Part shown: positions 7,241-17,146 of the stretch, one piece after another
Position numbering within the stretch: position 1 is the stretch's first letter
Layout of the letters: every line of letters starts with the position of its first letter
From: Elusimicrobiota bacterium
Lineage (GTDB): Bacteria > Elusimicrobiota > Elusimicrobia > UBA1565
Assembly: GCA_016196755.1 (NCBI GenBank)
Contig: JACPXC010000007.1
Location: 186,001 to 250,000, forward strand
Direction of reading: 5' to 3'
Length of the DNA stretch: 64,000 nucleotides
Program-made: the position numbers and the translations under genes
Notes under the pieces: generated by a model
What the model was told of the DNA's origin: nothing
The model's database searches: none
The model's input: the letters and a program-made list of their open reading frames with translations, nothing else

Positions 7241-8404
7241 TTAGCCGTGGCCCAGGCTCTCCTCGAGGTAGGGGTCGCGCCGCGCCACCGGGGGTGCCGC
7301 GCGGAAGACCCGGTCGAAGACCAAGACGAAGAGCGCCAACGCGCCAAACAGGACCAACGACTCGACTCCAGCCATCCCATGGGCGTGCCGCGCCACTCCC
7401 GGCATGACCGTCACGCACAGGTCGGCGGCGCGCCCCAGGAGGATGGCGGCGGCGGCGGCCGACAGGCGCGCCTCGGAACGCTTGGCCGCCGCGGGCAGGA
7501 GCAGCGCGAAGGGGACCACGAAGCTCAGCAGGAGAGAGGCCGCCAACAACCCCGTCCAGCCGCCCCGGCGCGCGACGAAGAAGGCGGTCTCCTCCGGGAT
7601 GTTGGAGTACCAGATCAGGAGGTACTGGCAGAACCACAGGTAGGCCCAGAACGCGCTCATCGCGAAGGTGAGCTTGCCCAGGTCGTGCAGGTGGGCGGGG
7701 CCGACCTCCGCCAGCACGCCGCGCCGCCGGAGTACTACGACCAGCACGCAGGCCGCCGCCAGCGCGCTCAAGAGCGCCCCGACGAACTGGTACCAGGGGA
7801 AAATCGTGCTAAACCAGTGCGGCTCGACCGACATCAGCCAGTCCACGCTGGCGAAGCTGAAGCTGACGCCGAAGAGGACCAGGAAGACCGCCGAGACGCC
7901 GCGCGCCTGCCGCGCCGCCGCGACGGGGTCGCCCGGCGACCCCTCGTCCTGGCGGCGCGAGAGCCGCCGCAAGAGGGCGTAGCCGCCATACCACAGCGCC
8001 AGGTAGGCCGCCGAGCGCAGCGCGAAGCCCGCGGCGTCCAGCCAGGGCGCCTTGGCCCGGAGCAGCGCGTCCTGGAGCATCGCCTCCTCGTGGCTCCAGT
8101 GATAGATCTGATGCGTCCCGGCGACGACGAGGGCGACCAGGCCCGCGCCCAAAGGCAGCGTGCCGGCCATCGCCTCGAGCGCGCGGCGCAGGACCGCGTG
8201 CCAACCGGCGGCGGCGGCATGCAGCATCGCCAAGAGGGCCAGCGCGCCGGCGGCCAGGCCGACGACGAAGGCCGCCGCGATCAGGAGCGCGCCCCAGGTC
8301 CGGGCCGGCGCGGCCTGCGTCCCCCGGATGAAGGCCGCGGCGCCGACGGCGGCCAGACACCACAAGGCCGCCCTTGCGCGCGCGTCCAAGAGCCCACGGT
8401 TCAT
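7241..8404 (-). CDS. actF: Alternative complex III membrane subunit ActF
   Basis: 387 residues, about ten transmembrane helices. It is the second, shorter NrfD/PsrC-like membrane subunit of alternative complex III. Features typical of ActF include the VDWLMSVEPHWFSTIFPWY stretch in the middle and FWAYLWFCQYLLIWYSNIPEE near residue 255. It starts by ATGA overlap with actE and ends the ~18 kb operon 12 bases before the FNR promoter element. It would help form the quinol-oxidising membrane part with ActC. Confidence 0.88.
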   Translation of the reverse strand: MNRGLLDARARAALWCLAAVGAAAFIRGTQAAPARTWGALLIAAAFVVGLAAGALALLAMLHAAAAGWHAVLRRALEAMAGTLPLGAGLVALVVAGTHQIYHWSHEEAMLQDALLRAKAPWLDAAGFALRSAAYLALWYGGYALLRRLSRRQDEGSPGDPVAAARQARGVSAVFLVLFGVSFSFASVDWLMSVEPHWFSTIFPWYQFVGALLSALAAACVLVVVLRRRGVLAEVGPAHLHDLGKLTFAMSAFWAYLWFCQYLLIWYSNIPEETAFFVARRGGWTGLLAASLLLSFVVPFALLLPAAAKRSEARLSAAAAAILLGRAADLCVTVMPGVARHAHGMAGVESLVLFGALALFVLVFDRVFRAAPPVARRDPYLEESLGHG

Positions 8405-10713
8405 TTCCCGGCCTCCCAGGAGCGGATGAAAGCGACGATGCGTCTGAGGTCGCCCGCCGAGAGCTCGGAGACGCCTCCGGCGGCCTTCGAGAACGGCCGC
8501 ATCGCCGTGTTCGGGCGCCCGAGGGCGATCGTCGCCAGCAGGAACCCGTCGTCGGCCGCGGCCAGGAACTCGGGGCTGTTCAAGGACGGCGCGTAGCCGC
8601 CCCGCGCGTCGCGCGCCCCCTTCCCGTCGGCGCCGTGGCAGGCCGCGCAGTTCTGCGCGTAGAGCGTCCGGCCCTCGGCTGCCGCGGCGGGGTTTCTCTC
8701 GACGCGCCGGCGCCGCGAGGTCGGCGCGTCCTCGAAGGTCCGCAGATACACCGAGACGTCCTTGACGTCCTGCTCCGTCAGGTCGACGTTGCCGCCCTTG
8801 TAGAACGAGCGCATCTCGGTCCCTTCGCGTCCCAAGACCATCGACGCGGCGATGAAGCCGTCGGAGGCGGCGCGCAGGAAGCCGGGGGTGGTGAGCGACG
8901 GGCCGCTGGCGCCCTCACCCTCGGCGCCGTGGCACTTGGCGCACCCGCCCTTGCCCTCGAAGACGAGCTTGCCGACCGCCGCCGACGCCCCGGCGAAGGT
9001 GCGCTTGAGCGGGTCGACCCGCGGCCGTTCGCCCAGGGAACGCAGGTACGCCACGACGTGCTCGATGTCGGAGGACTCCATCGGCATCAGCGACTCGGCC
9101 GGCAGGCCCTTGAGGAACCCGCGCATGGCCGAGCCCTGCTTGCCGTAGGCGACCGTCCGCCAGAGGAACTCGTCGGAAGCCGAGGCCAGGAAGACCGGGT
9201 TCGCAAGCTGGCCGCCCACCCCGCCTTGGCCCTCCGAGCCGTGGCAGGAGACGCAGCCCTTGTCGTAGAGGAACTTGCCGAACTCGGGGTTCCCGCGGCG
9301 GCGGCCCCCGGCGTCGGCCAGCGGGGGCGACTTCTGCCAGCCCCGCAGGTGCGCGAGGAGGTCGGCCACGTCCTCGGAGGAAAGCTGGCGCCAGGCAGGC
9401 ATCCCCGTGCCCGGCCGGCCCTCCGTGACGGCCTTATAGAGGAAACGGTCGTCAGCCATCGCGAGGAAGGAGTCGCTGGCCAGGACCGAGCCTAGGCCCC
9501 CCTCGCCGTCCTTGCCATGGCAGCCGGCACAGCGCCCGGCATAGAGCTTGGCGCCGGTGGCCTTGGAGGCCGACGGCAGGCGGGAGCGCACCTCGGAAAA
9601 CGAGCTCTTGAGCGGATGCAGGCCGCGCAAGAAAGCGATCAGATCGGCGACGTCCGCCGGCGAGAAGTCGTAGGCAGCCGGCATCGCCGTGTGCTTGCGG
9701 CCGGTCAGGATGGTGTCGCGCAGATACTGGTCCGAGGCGATGCCCAGAAACGAGGGGCGGTCGAGCGACACCCCGATGCCCCCTTCGGCGCGGACGCCAT
9801 GGCAGCCGGCACAGTGGCCGCGGAAGAGCGCCGCGCCGCGCTTGGCCTCTCCCCGCGAAGCCAGGACCAGCGAGCGGTCCACGCCCTTCTGCCAGGAGCG
9901 CATGTAAGCCAACAGGCTCCGGACCTGGGTGGGGGTGAGCGCGTCCTTCCAGGGCGGCATCTGGGTCCCCTTGCGGCCGTGCAGGATGATGTCGGCGTAG
10001 TACGCGTCGTCGGCCACCGCCAAGGTCGCCGGGCTGTTGAGCGTGGGAACGCCGGGCTTCTGCAGGCGGCCGTCGGCGCCGTGGCAGGTGGCGCAGTTCT
10101 CGACGAAGAGCTCCCGGCCGTAATCGGCCGAGACCAGCGAGAGCCGCCGCGGATCCTCGTGCAGCTCGAAGCCGGGCCCCAGGCGCGCCACTTCCCCGCG
10201 CTGCAGGTCGCGCAACGCGTGCACCAGCTTCCAGCGGTCCTCCTCCGAGATCCGGCGCGCGTGGGCGGGCATGTTGTTGCGCCCGTGGGAGATGATGCGG
10301 AACAGCTCCGCGTCGGAGAGCTCGAGCGCGGAGTTGGTGGCCACCGGGAACGCGAAGGCCGTCACGGCCTTCGCCACCGGGCCGTCGCCGCGCCCCTTGG
10401 GGCCGTGGCAATGCCGGCAGCTCGACTCGTACACCGCCCGGCCCCGGGCCAGCGCCTCGAAGGAGGGCGGGACGGGGTTCTTCAGCTCGCGGGCGGGCGC
10501 GCCCGCGCGGCTGACGGTCCCGGGCGGCGCCAAGCGGTAGGAGCGGCCGTCGGCGAACAGGGCGCTCGGGTCGTAGGTACGCGGGGCCTGCGAGGTCGCC
10601 ATCTCGGAGAAGAGCCGCCAGTGCGGCTCCTCGAGGTCGCGCCGCGTCGCCAGGACCATAGCCAGGGCCGCGGCCAAGAGGGCGGCGCCCGCCGCCCAGA
10701 GCGTGCTCCTCAT
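8401..10713 (-). CDS. actE: Heptahaem cytochrome c at the ActE position of alternative complex III
   Basis: 770 residues. An N-terminal membrane anchor or signal (residues 1-25) is followed by an ActE-like segment with YDPSALFADG and PVPPSFEALARGRAVYE. Seven cytochrome c domains follow in tandem, each with a CxxCH site: CRHCH, CATCH, CAGCH, CAGCH, CVSCH, CAKCH and CAACH. A distal Met candidate follows most of them (for example AMPAAYDF, GMPAWRQL, AMRPFSK). Known ActE subunits have a single haem, so this one is greatly expanded. The domains share the pattern KLxxxxCxxCHGxxGxG and F..AxxD..L, which indicates internal duplication. It could act as a wire from complex III to periplasmic NapA or NosZ. 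Starts by ATGA overlap with actD. Confidence 0.85.
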   Translation of the reverse strand: MRSTLWAAGAALLAAALAMVLATRRDLEEPHWRLFSEMATSQAPRTYDPSALFADGRSYRLAPPGTVSRAGAPARELKNPVPPSFEALARGRAVYESSCRHCHGPKGRGDGPVAKAVTAFAFPVATNSALELSDAELFRIISHGRNNMPAHARRISEEDRWKLVHALRDLQRGEVARLGPGFELHEDPRRLSLVSADYGRELFVENCATCHGADGRLQKPGVPTLNSPATLAVADDAYYADIILHGRKGTQMPPWKDALTPTQVRSLLAYMRSWQKGVDRSLVLASRGEAKRGAALFRGHCAGCHGVRAEGGIGVSLDRPSFLGIASDQYLRDTILTGRKHTAMPAAYDFSPADVADLIAFLRGLHPLKSSFSEVRSRLPSASKATGAKLYAGRCAGCHGKDGEGGLGSVLASDSFLAMADDRFLYKAVTEGRPGTGMPAWRQLSSEDVADLLAHLRGWQKSPPLADAGGRRRGNPEFGKFLYDKGCVSCHGSEGQGGVGGQLANPVFLASASDEFLWRTVAYGKQGSAMRGFLKGLPAESLMPMESSDIEHVVAYLRSLGERPRVDPLKRTFAGASAAVGKLVFEGKGGCAKCHGAEGEGASGPSLTTPGFLRAASDGFIAASMVLGREGTEMRSFYKGGNVDLTEQDVKDVSVYLRTFEDAPTSRRRRVERNPAAAAEGRTLYAQNCAACHGADGKGARDARGGYAPSLNSPEFLAAADDGFLLATIALGRPNTAMRPFSKAAGGVSELSAGDLRRIVAFIRSWEAGK

Positions 10714-11217
10714 CGCGGCGCCTCCAGCTCGCGGACGTCGCGCGCGCCGTGCTCGAGCAGGAACGCCTTGAGTCCCGCCTCCGCGCCCGCCTCGGGGGCG
10801 AACGCCAGCAGGAAGCGGTCGTCGGTCGCGCCCAGGCCCTCGAGCTCGGGGCGCCGCGCGGGCGAGAGCCCGCGGAAGACCAGGAAGGTCGCCACCGTCC
10901 CCAGCCCCGCACACAGCACCGTCAGCTCGAAGGCGACCGGGATCAGCGCCGGCGAGGCCGAGAAGGACTTGCCGCCCACGTTCATCGGCCAGTCGAAGAC
11001 CGACACCCAGAACTGGAAGCCCAACGCGCCCGTCAAGCCCGCGAGCGCGAAGCCCAGGCAGGCCTTCCCCAACCACGAGGGTTCGAGCCCCAGCGCCGCA
11101 TCCATCCCGTGCACCGGGAACGGCGTGTAGGCGTCGCGGCAGGAGTAGCCCGCCGCGCGCGCCGCGCGCGCGGCCGCCAGGACCGTATCCGGGCCGTCCC
11201 AGCGGCCGACGACGAGC

Positions 11218-11231
<14 letters not shown>
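10710..11231 (-). CDS. actD: Alternative complex III subunit ActD (DUF3341)
   Basis: 173 residues with two central transmembrane helices, the second leading into the ELTVLCAGLGTVATFL segment typical of DUF3341. The soluble N-terminal part has the GYSCRDAYTPFPVHGMD motif common to ActD proteins. A small C-terminal domain contains DDRFLLAF. It overlaps actC by 14 bases and actE by ATGA. Structural role in the membrane part of the complex. Confidence 0.9.
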
Positions 11232-12570
<1,339 letters not shown>

Positions 12571-12571
12571 A

Positions 12572-15472
12572 TCAGACCTTCTTGTTCCTGACTTTCGTCC
12601 GGTAGTGCACGCCGGGGCCCACGCCCAGCTCGGGCAGGACGCGGAAGGACCGCGCGTCGCCCAGCGCCTCAGCGAGCGGCGCGCCGGCCTCGTTGGCGTC
12701 GCCGAAGACGATCGCCTGCGCCGGACAGCTCTGCGCGCAGGCGGGGCGGACCTGGGAGCCCTTGAGCGCGCGCCCCTCGGACTTGGCCTCCGACGAGGCC
12801 GCGTAGATGCGCTGCACGCAGAACGAGCATTTCTCCATCACTCCGCGCGTGCGCACGGTGACGTCCGGGTTGAGCGCGAGGTTCTGCGTCTGGTCTTGGT
12901 GCGCGTAGTCGAACCAGTTGAAGCGCCGCACCTTGTAGGGACAGTTGTTGGCGCAGTAGCGCGTCCCCACGCAGCGGTTGTAGACCTGCATGTTGAGCCC
13001 TTCGGTCGAGTGGACCGTCGCAAGGACGGGGCAGACCGTCTCGCAGGGGGCGTTGTCGCAGTGCTGGCAGAGCATCGGCTGGAAGGCCGTCTCCACCTCT
13101 CCGGACTCCGACACCTCCTCCCCGGGCGTCCCCGAGTAATAGCGGTCGAGGCGCAGCCACGCCATGTCGCGCCCTTTGCGCACCTCGGCCTTGCCCACCA
13201 CGGGCACGTTGTTCTCGGCCTGGCAGGCGACGACGCAGGCCGAGCAGCCCGTGCACAAGGACAGGTCCACCGACATCGCCCACTTGCGGCCCTTGTACTC
13301 GTGCGCGGGCCACAGGGCCGCGGCCGTCGGTTCGGGCGGATTGCCCGCGCGGGGGTCGCTGAGCAGCTCCTGCAGGGTCGTCTCGCGCAGGTGCTCGCGG
13401 CGCTTCTTGGTCAGCGGGTCGGCCAGGTGGTCGTAAGTCTGCGACTTGGCCAGGAGGCTCATCCCGGGCAGGACCTCCACCGATACCGACCGCAGCCCGA
13501 CGAACGGGTAGAGGTCGGCGCCGCCCCCGGCCTCGCGTTCGATCGGGAGCAGTTTCTCGAGCGGGTAGTTCGCGGCCACCGGCCCGGCCGCGGGACGCCC
13601 GTAGCCCAGCGCGGCAACGACGCTGCCGGGGGCCTGTCCCGGCTGCACGTGCGCGGGGAGCACCGCCGACAGCGCGCCCGCGCGCAGGCGCACCAGGCGT
13701 CCTTCGATGACGCCGAGCCGCGCCGCGTCCTCGGGGGCCAGCGACGCCCAGTTCCCCCAGCAGGCCTTGGTCACGGGGTCGGGGAGCTCCTGCAGCCAGG
13801 GGTTGCCCGCCTGCCGGCCGTCATAGAGCATCGTCGACGCGTAGGGCACAGGCTCGAAGGCCGCGGCCTCGGGCGCCGCCGGCTCGGGGCTCAGACGCGT
13901 CAGCGCGCCGGCGTCGAAGCTCCCCTCGCCGCGTCCCGGCTCGGGCGACGTCACCGCGCCGCGGCGCAGGGCCTCGCTCCAGAAGGCTTCGAAATCCGCG
14001 GCCGCCTTCTGGCGCGCAAAGACCTCCGAGCGCCACAGCGCCCGGACATGGTCGTAGGCCGAGGCGGGACGCCCCGACCAGGCGAGCAAGGTTTCGGCGG
14101 CCGCGCGCGTGTCGTAGAGCGGCGCGACGGCCGGCTGGCGCAGCGAGCGCACGCCCAGGCCCGGCTCGGCGTCGCCCCAGGACTCCAGCGCGTGGTGGTC
14201 GGGCGCCGACCAGTGCGCCAGCGCGGAGGTCTCGTCGGGCAGACCGGAGAGCGTCACCACCAGGCCCGCCTTGCGCGCGGCGGCGCGAAACGCCTCGGCG
14301 TGCGGGTTGTCGTAGGCGGGATTGACACCGTGGACCACCAGGACCGCCACCTCGCCGCGTTCGAGTTCCGACACGAGCCGCGGGAGCGACGCGTCGTCGC
14401 CCTCCGCCTGGAACGACGGACGCGCGAGCTCCAGGGTCGCCCCGTAGGCGGCGAGCATGTGGTTGGTCCAGTTGACGAGGACCTGCACGGCGACGTCGGA
14501 GGACCCGCTGACGACGAGCGCTCGGCCCTTGGCGGCGGCCAAGAGGTCGGCCGCGTCGCGCAGGGCCTTGGCGGCCCGCGGCGGCGCATCGCCGCGCGCC
14601 GCGCGCGGCCCCGTCCAGCCGACCCGGTCCGCCACCAGGCCGGCCAAGAGCGCCGCGGCGCCGCGCTCCTCCGAAGGTTTGAGCGGCACGCGCAAGTCGG
14701 CGTTGGCGCCCGTCAGCGACATCATGGCTTCGAACTGGCCGTGCCAGCTCATCAGGTCCCACTCGTCGGCCGGACGGCGGTTGGCCGCCCAGTCGCGCGT
14801 GAACTCGACCGGCGACACCCAGGAGCCCAGGAAGTCGGCCGCGATGGAGACGATGACGCGGGCCTGCGCGAAGTGATAGCGCGGCAGCGCGCGGCGGCCG
14901 TGGGTCAAGGCGTGGGCTTCGAGGACGGCCGAGCGCGACACCGGGTCGTAGACGACGTGGCGGGCGCCGTGGCGCGCCGTGAAGGCGGCCGCGGCCGCCC
15001 GCTCGGCGGGCCCCGCGGGGGTGCCGGTGAGCAGCCGCACCGCCTTCCCGGAGCGGCCGGCCGCGCGGAGCGCGTCCATCACCGCCGCGTCGAGCTCGCC
15101 CCACGCCGCGGGCGCGTCGCCCTTGCGCGGGCCGCGCAGGCGGCGGGAGTCGTAGAGATCGAGCACCGAGGCCTGGCCGCGCGCGCACAGGCCGCCGCGC
15201 GAGAACGGATGGTCGGGATTGCCCTCGAGCTTGATCGGGCGGCCGTCGCGGACCTTGACGAGCGCGCCGCAGGCCGCCGTGCAGGCGCCGCACGTCGACG
15301 CGTACCAGTCGGCGCGGCCGGGCAGCGACCCCTCGGCGAGCGCCAGAGCGGGCACGACGGCCTCCTTGGGACGCCTCGGCGAACAGCCCGCCGCGGCGAA
15401 CGCCGCGCCCAGGAGCTCGAGGAACTCGCGGCGCTTGATGCCGTCTTCGCGGTCGGTCTGGGCTTCATTCAT
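12572..15472 (-). CDS. actB: Alternative complex III Fe-S subunit ActB
   Basis: 966 residues. The N-terminus combines a Tat motif (KRREFLELLG) with a lipobox-like AAGC. A molybdopterin-oxidoreductase-like domain fills about residues 40-690; in known complex III this domain carries no Mo cofactor. The C-terminal ferredoxin domain has four Cys groups: CTGCSACVVAC, CQHCDNAPCETVC, CVGTRYCANNC and CAQSC. They should hold three 4Fe-4S and one 3Fe-4S cluster by family analogy. The ATG at 15472 lies four bases after actA. The track's 1201-aa frame is an upstream extension over actA. Confidence 0.92.
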   Translation of the reverse strand: MNEAQTDREDGIKRREFLELLGAAFAAAGCSPRRPKEAVVPALALAEGSLPGRADWYASTCGACTAACGALVKVRDGRPIKLEGNPDHPFSRGGLCARGQASVLDLYDSRRLRGPRKGDAPAAWGELDAAVMDALRAAGRSGKAVRLLTGTPAGPAERAAAAAFTARHGARHVVYDPVSRSAVLEAHALTHGRRALPRYHFAQARVIVSIAADFLGSWVSPVEFTRDWAANRRPADEWDLMSWHGQFEAMMSLTGANADLRVPLKPSEERGAAALLAGLVADRVGWTGPRAARGDAPPRAAKALRDAADLLAAAKGRALVVSGSSDVAVQVLVNWTNHMLAAYGATLELARPSFQAEGDDASLPRLVSELERGEVAVLVVHGVNPAYDNPHAEAFRAAARKAGLVVTLSGLPDETSALAHWSAPDHHALESWGDAEPGLGVRSLRQPAVAPLYDTRAAAETLLAWSGRPASAYDHVRALWRSEVFARQKAAADFEAFWSEALRRGAVTSPEPGRGEGSFDAGALTRLSPEPAAPEAAAFEPVPYASTMLYDGRQAGNPWLQELPDPVTKACWGNWASLAPEDAARLGVIEGRLVRLRAGALSAVLPAHVQPGQAPGSVVAALGYGRPAAGPVAANYPLEKLLPIEREAGGGADLYPFVGLRSVSVEVLPGMSLLAKSQTYDHLADPLTKKRREHLRETTLQELLSDPRAGNPPEPTAAALWPAHEYKGRKWAMSVDLSLCTGCSACVVACQAENNVPVVGKAEVRKGRDMAWLRLDRYYSGTPGEEVSESGEVETAFQPMLCQHCDNAPCETVCPVLATVHSTEGLNMQVYNRCVGTRYCANNCPYKVRRFNWFDYAHQDQTQNLALNPDVTVRTRGVMEKCSFCVQRIYAASSEAKSEGRALKGSQVRPACAQSCPAQAIVFGDANEAGAPLAEALGDARSFRVLPELGVGPGVHYRTKVRNKKV

Positions 15473-15476
15473 GGGT

Positions 15477-16544
15477 TCACCAATGGCAGGCCGCGCAGTC
15501 GAGCGGCCCTCCGGACCTCTTCCAATGCGACGGCGCCTCGGCCGGCGGCCGGCGGTGGCAGTTGATGCACCAGCCCATCGACAAGGAGCCGGCCTGGCGC
15601 AGGGTCTGCATCGTCTCGACGGGGCCATGGCACTCCTGGCAGCGGATGCCGTCGGCGACGTGGGCGCGGTGGCTGAAGTGCGCGTAGCGAGGCAGCGAGT
15701 GGACGCGATTCCACGCGACCGCCCCGCGCGACTCCCAAGCCGCCGTGAGCTTCGCGATCTCGGGTGAGGGACCCTGCGCGCCCGCCGCCTTCTTGACCAC
15801 CCCGTGGCAGGACATGCAGACCTCCAGCGAAGGCACCCCGGCCACGTCGCTCCTCTCGGCCGCGTGATGGCAGTTGAGGCAGGCGATGCCCAGCTCGCCG
15901 GCGTGCTTCTTGTGCGAGAAGGCGATCGGCTGCGCGGGCGCGTACCCGCGCTGGTCTCCCAACAGGCGATGGTACGCGCGCCCGCCGAGAGACCAGTAGC
16001 CCGCGCCGGCCGCGAGCAGGGCCAGCATCGCCGCCGGCCCCGCCCCCGCCAGGCGCCAGGCCGCGAGCGCCGCCGCCAAGAGGACCAGCGCCCCGGCGGC
16101 GCCGGGCCACCAGACGCGCCGCCCTTCGTCGGGCAGGCGCACCTTGGCCTCCGGCGGGTCCTCGGCCAGCCCCGCATCCTCCTCGGGGCCGGAGGGCCCC
16201 GCCGAAACGGCCTCGAGGTACGCGACGAGCCCCGCCGTCTGCGCCGGCGAGAGCCCAGCGTCCGGCATCCGCACGCCGCTGAACCTCTCGAGGAGCTTCT
16301 TGGCCTCGGGGTCCGAGTCCAGCAGCGCGCCGGGTTTGGCGATGAAGGACGTCAGCCATTCGTTGGTGCGCCGCACCGTGACGCCCTTGAGGTCGGGGCC
16401 GACGCGGTCGCCCTTGCCCACCGTGTGGCACTTGGAGCACTTGCTCTGGAAGAGCGCGGCGTTGCGCTGGAACTCGGACGGCGCCTCAGCGGCGCGCACG
16501 GCGGCGGCGGCGAAGAGGGCCGCGGCGAGGATGGCGGGCTTCAT
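15477..16544 (-). CDS. actA: Alternative complex III multihaem cytochrome ActA, with an extra N-terminal cytochrome c
   Basis: 355 residues. Signal peptide, then a class I cytochrome c domain (CSKCH near residue 36; RMPDAGLS as likely Met ligand region). Two transmembrane segments follow around residues 145-195, then a pentahaem domain with CLNCH, CMSCH, CQECH, CINCH and CAACH. The pentahaem part matches ActA. The N-terminal monohaem domain resembles what is usually a separate subunit. The ATG at 16544 overlaps the previous ferredoxin gene by ATGA; the longer track start adds only an out-of-context basic leader. It would receive electrons from ActB clusters and pass them to ActE. Confidence 0.85.
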   Translation of the reverse strand: MKPAILAAALFAAAAVRAAEAPSEFQRNAALFQSKCSKCHTVGKGDRVGPDLKGVTVRRTNEWLTSFIAKPGALLDSDPEAKKLLERFSGVRMPDAGLSPAQTAGLVAYLEAVSAGPSGPEEDAGLAEDPPEAKVRLPDEGRRVWWPGAAGALVLLAAALAAWRLAGAGPAAMLALLAAGAGYWSLGGRAYHRLLGDQRGYAPAQPIAFSHKKHAGELGIACLNCHHAAERSDVAGVPSLEVCMSCHGVVKKAAGAQGPSPEIAKLTAAWESRGAVAWNRVHSLPRYAHFSHRAHVADGIRCQECHGPVETMQTLRQAGSLSMGWCINCHRRPPAEAPSHWKRSGGPLDCAACHW

Positions 16545-17146
16545 GACGCGGCCTCGAGAGAGACGGCTTCGGTGGGACATATCTGGACGCAGCGGCCGCA
16601 GCCGGTGCAGTCGTCGCGGACGACCTGCGCGGCGCGGCCGAGCCGGACGGCCATCGCCTTGGGCTTCTCGGGGCAGGCCGTGACGCAGTAGTCGCAGGGC
16701 TGCCCCTGGGCCGAGTAGCAGCGAGCCGTCGCCACGCGCGCCGCGCCCAGGCGCGGCATCTCATCCTGAGCGGGCTTGCGCAAGGCGCCCGTGCCGCAGG
16801 CCGCGGCGCAGGGGACTCCCTCGCAGAGCTGGCAGGGGTTCTCGCGCGGGAAGAGCACCGGCGTCTCCAGGAGCGCCGTCCCGCACTCGGGGCCGAGCTT
16901 GCGCAGCACGTAGTGCGGGCAGGCCGTGAGGCAGTCGCCGCATTTGGTGCAGGCGGAGAGGAAGTCGGCCTCGGGCAGGGCGTTCGGCGGACGCACCCAG
17001 CCGGTCGGCGGCGGCGGGATCCGCCGTTTGGGCTTGGCGAACGCGGCCGCGGCCGCGCCCCAGCCCTCGAGGAGCTCGAGCGCGAAGCGCCCCCCCTCGC
17101 GGGCGGCGGAACCGAAGAATTCCCGGCGGCTGATGGGTCCGCTCAT
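16541..17146 (-). CDS. NapG/NapF-type ferredoxin protein with Tat-like N-terminus
   Basis: 201 residues with SRREFFG at residue 6, but no clear hydrophobic core behind it, so export is uncertain. Four Cys groups are present: CTKCGDCLTACP, CQLCEGVPCAAAC, CDYCVTACP and CTGCGRCVQICP. That suggests up to four 4Fe-4S clusters, as in NapG/MauM. Start at 17146 by a one-base TGATG overlap with the polyferredoxin gene. It lies between the Nap-type and complex III genes, so it may carry electrons between the polyferredoxin protein and NapA. Confidence 0.8.
   Translation of the reverse strand: MSGPISRREFFGSAAREGGRFALELLEGWGAAAAAFAKPKRRIPPPPTGWVRPPNALPEADFLSACTKCGDCLTACPHYVLRKLGPECGTALLETPVLFPRENPCQLCEGVPCAAACGTGALRKPAQDEMPRLGAARVATARCYSAQGQPCDYCVTACPEKPKAMAVRLGRAAQVVRDDCTGCGRCVQICPTEAVSLEAAS

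Noticed and set aside
9517-11130. 537-aa and overlapping plus-strand ORFs
   Set aside because: Antisense to the heptahaem cytochrome and actD; repeated pattern mirrors the haem-domain repeats.
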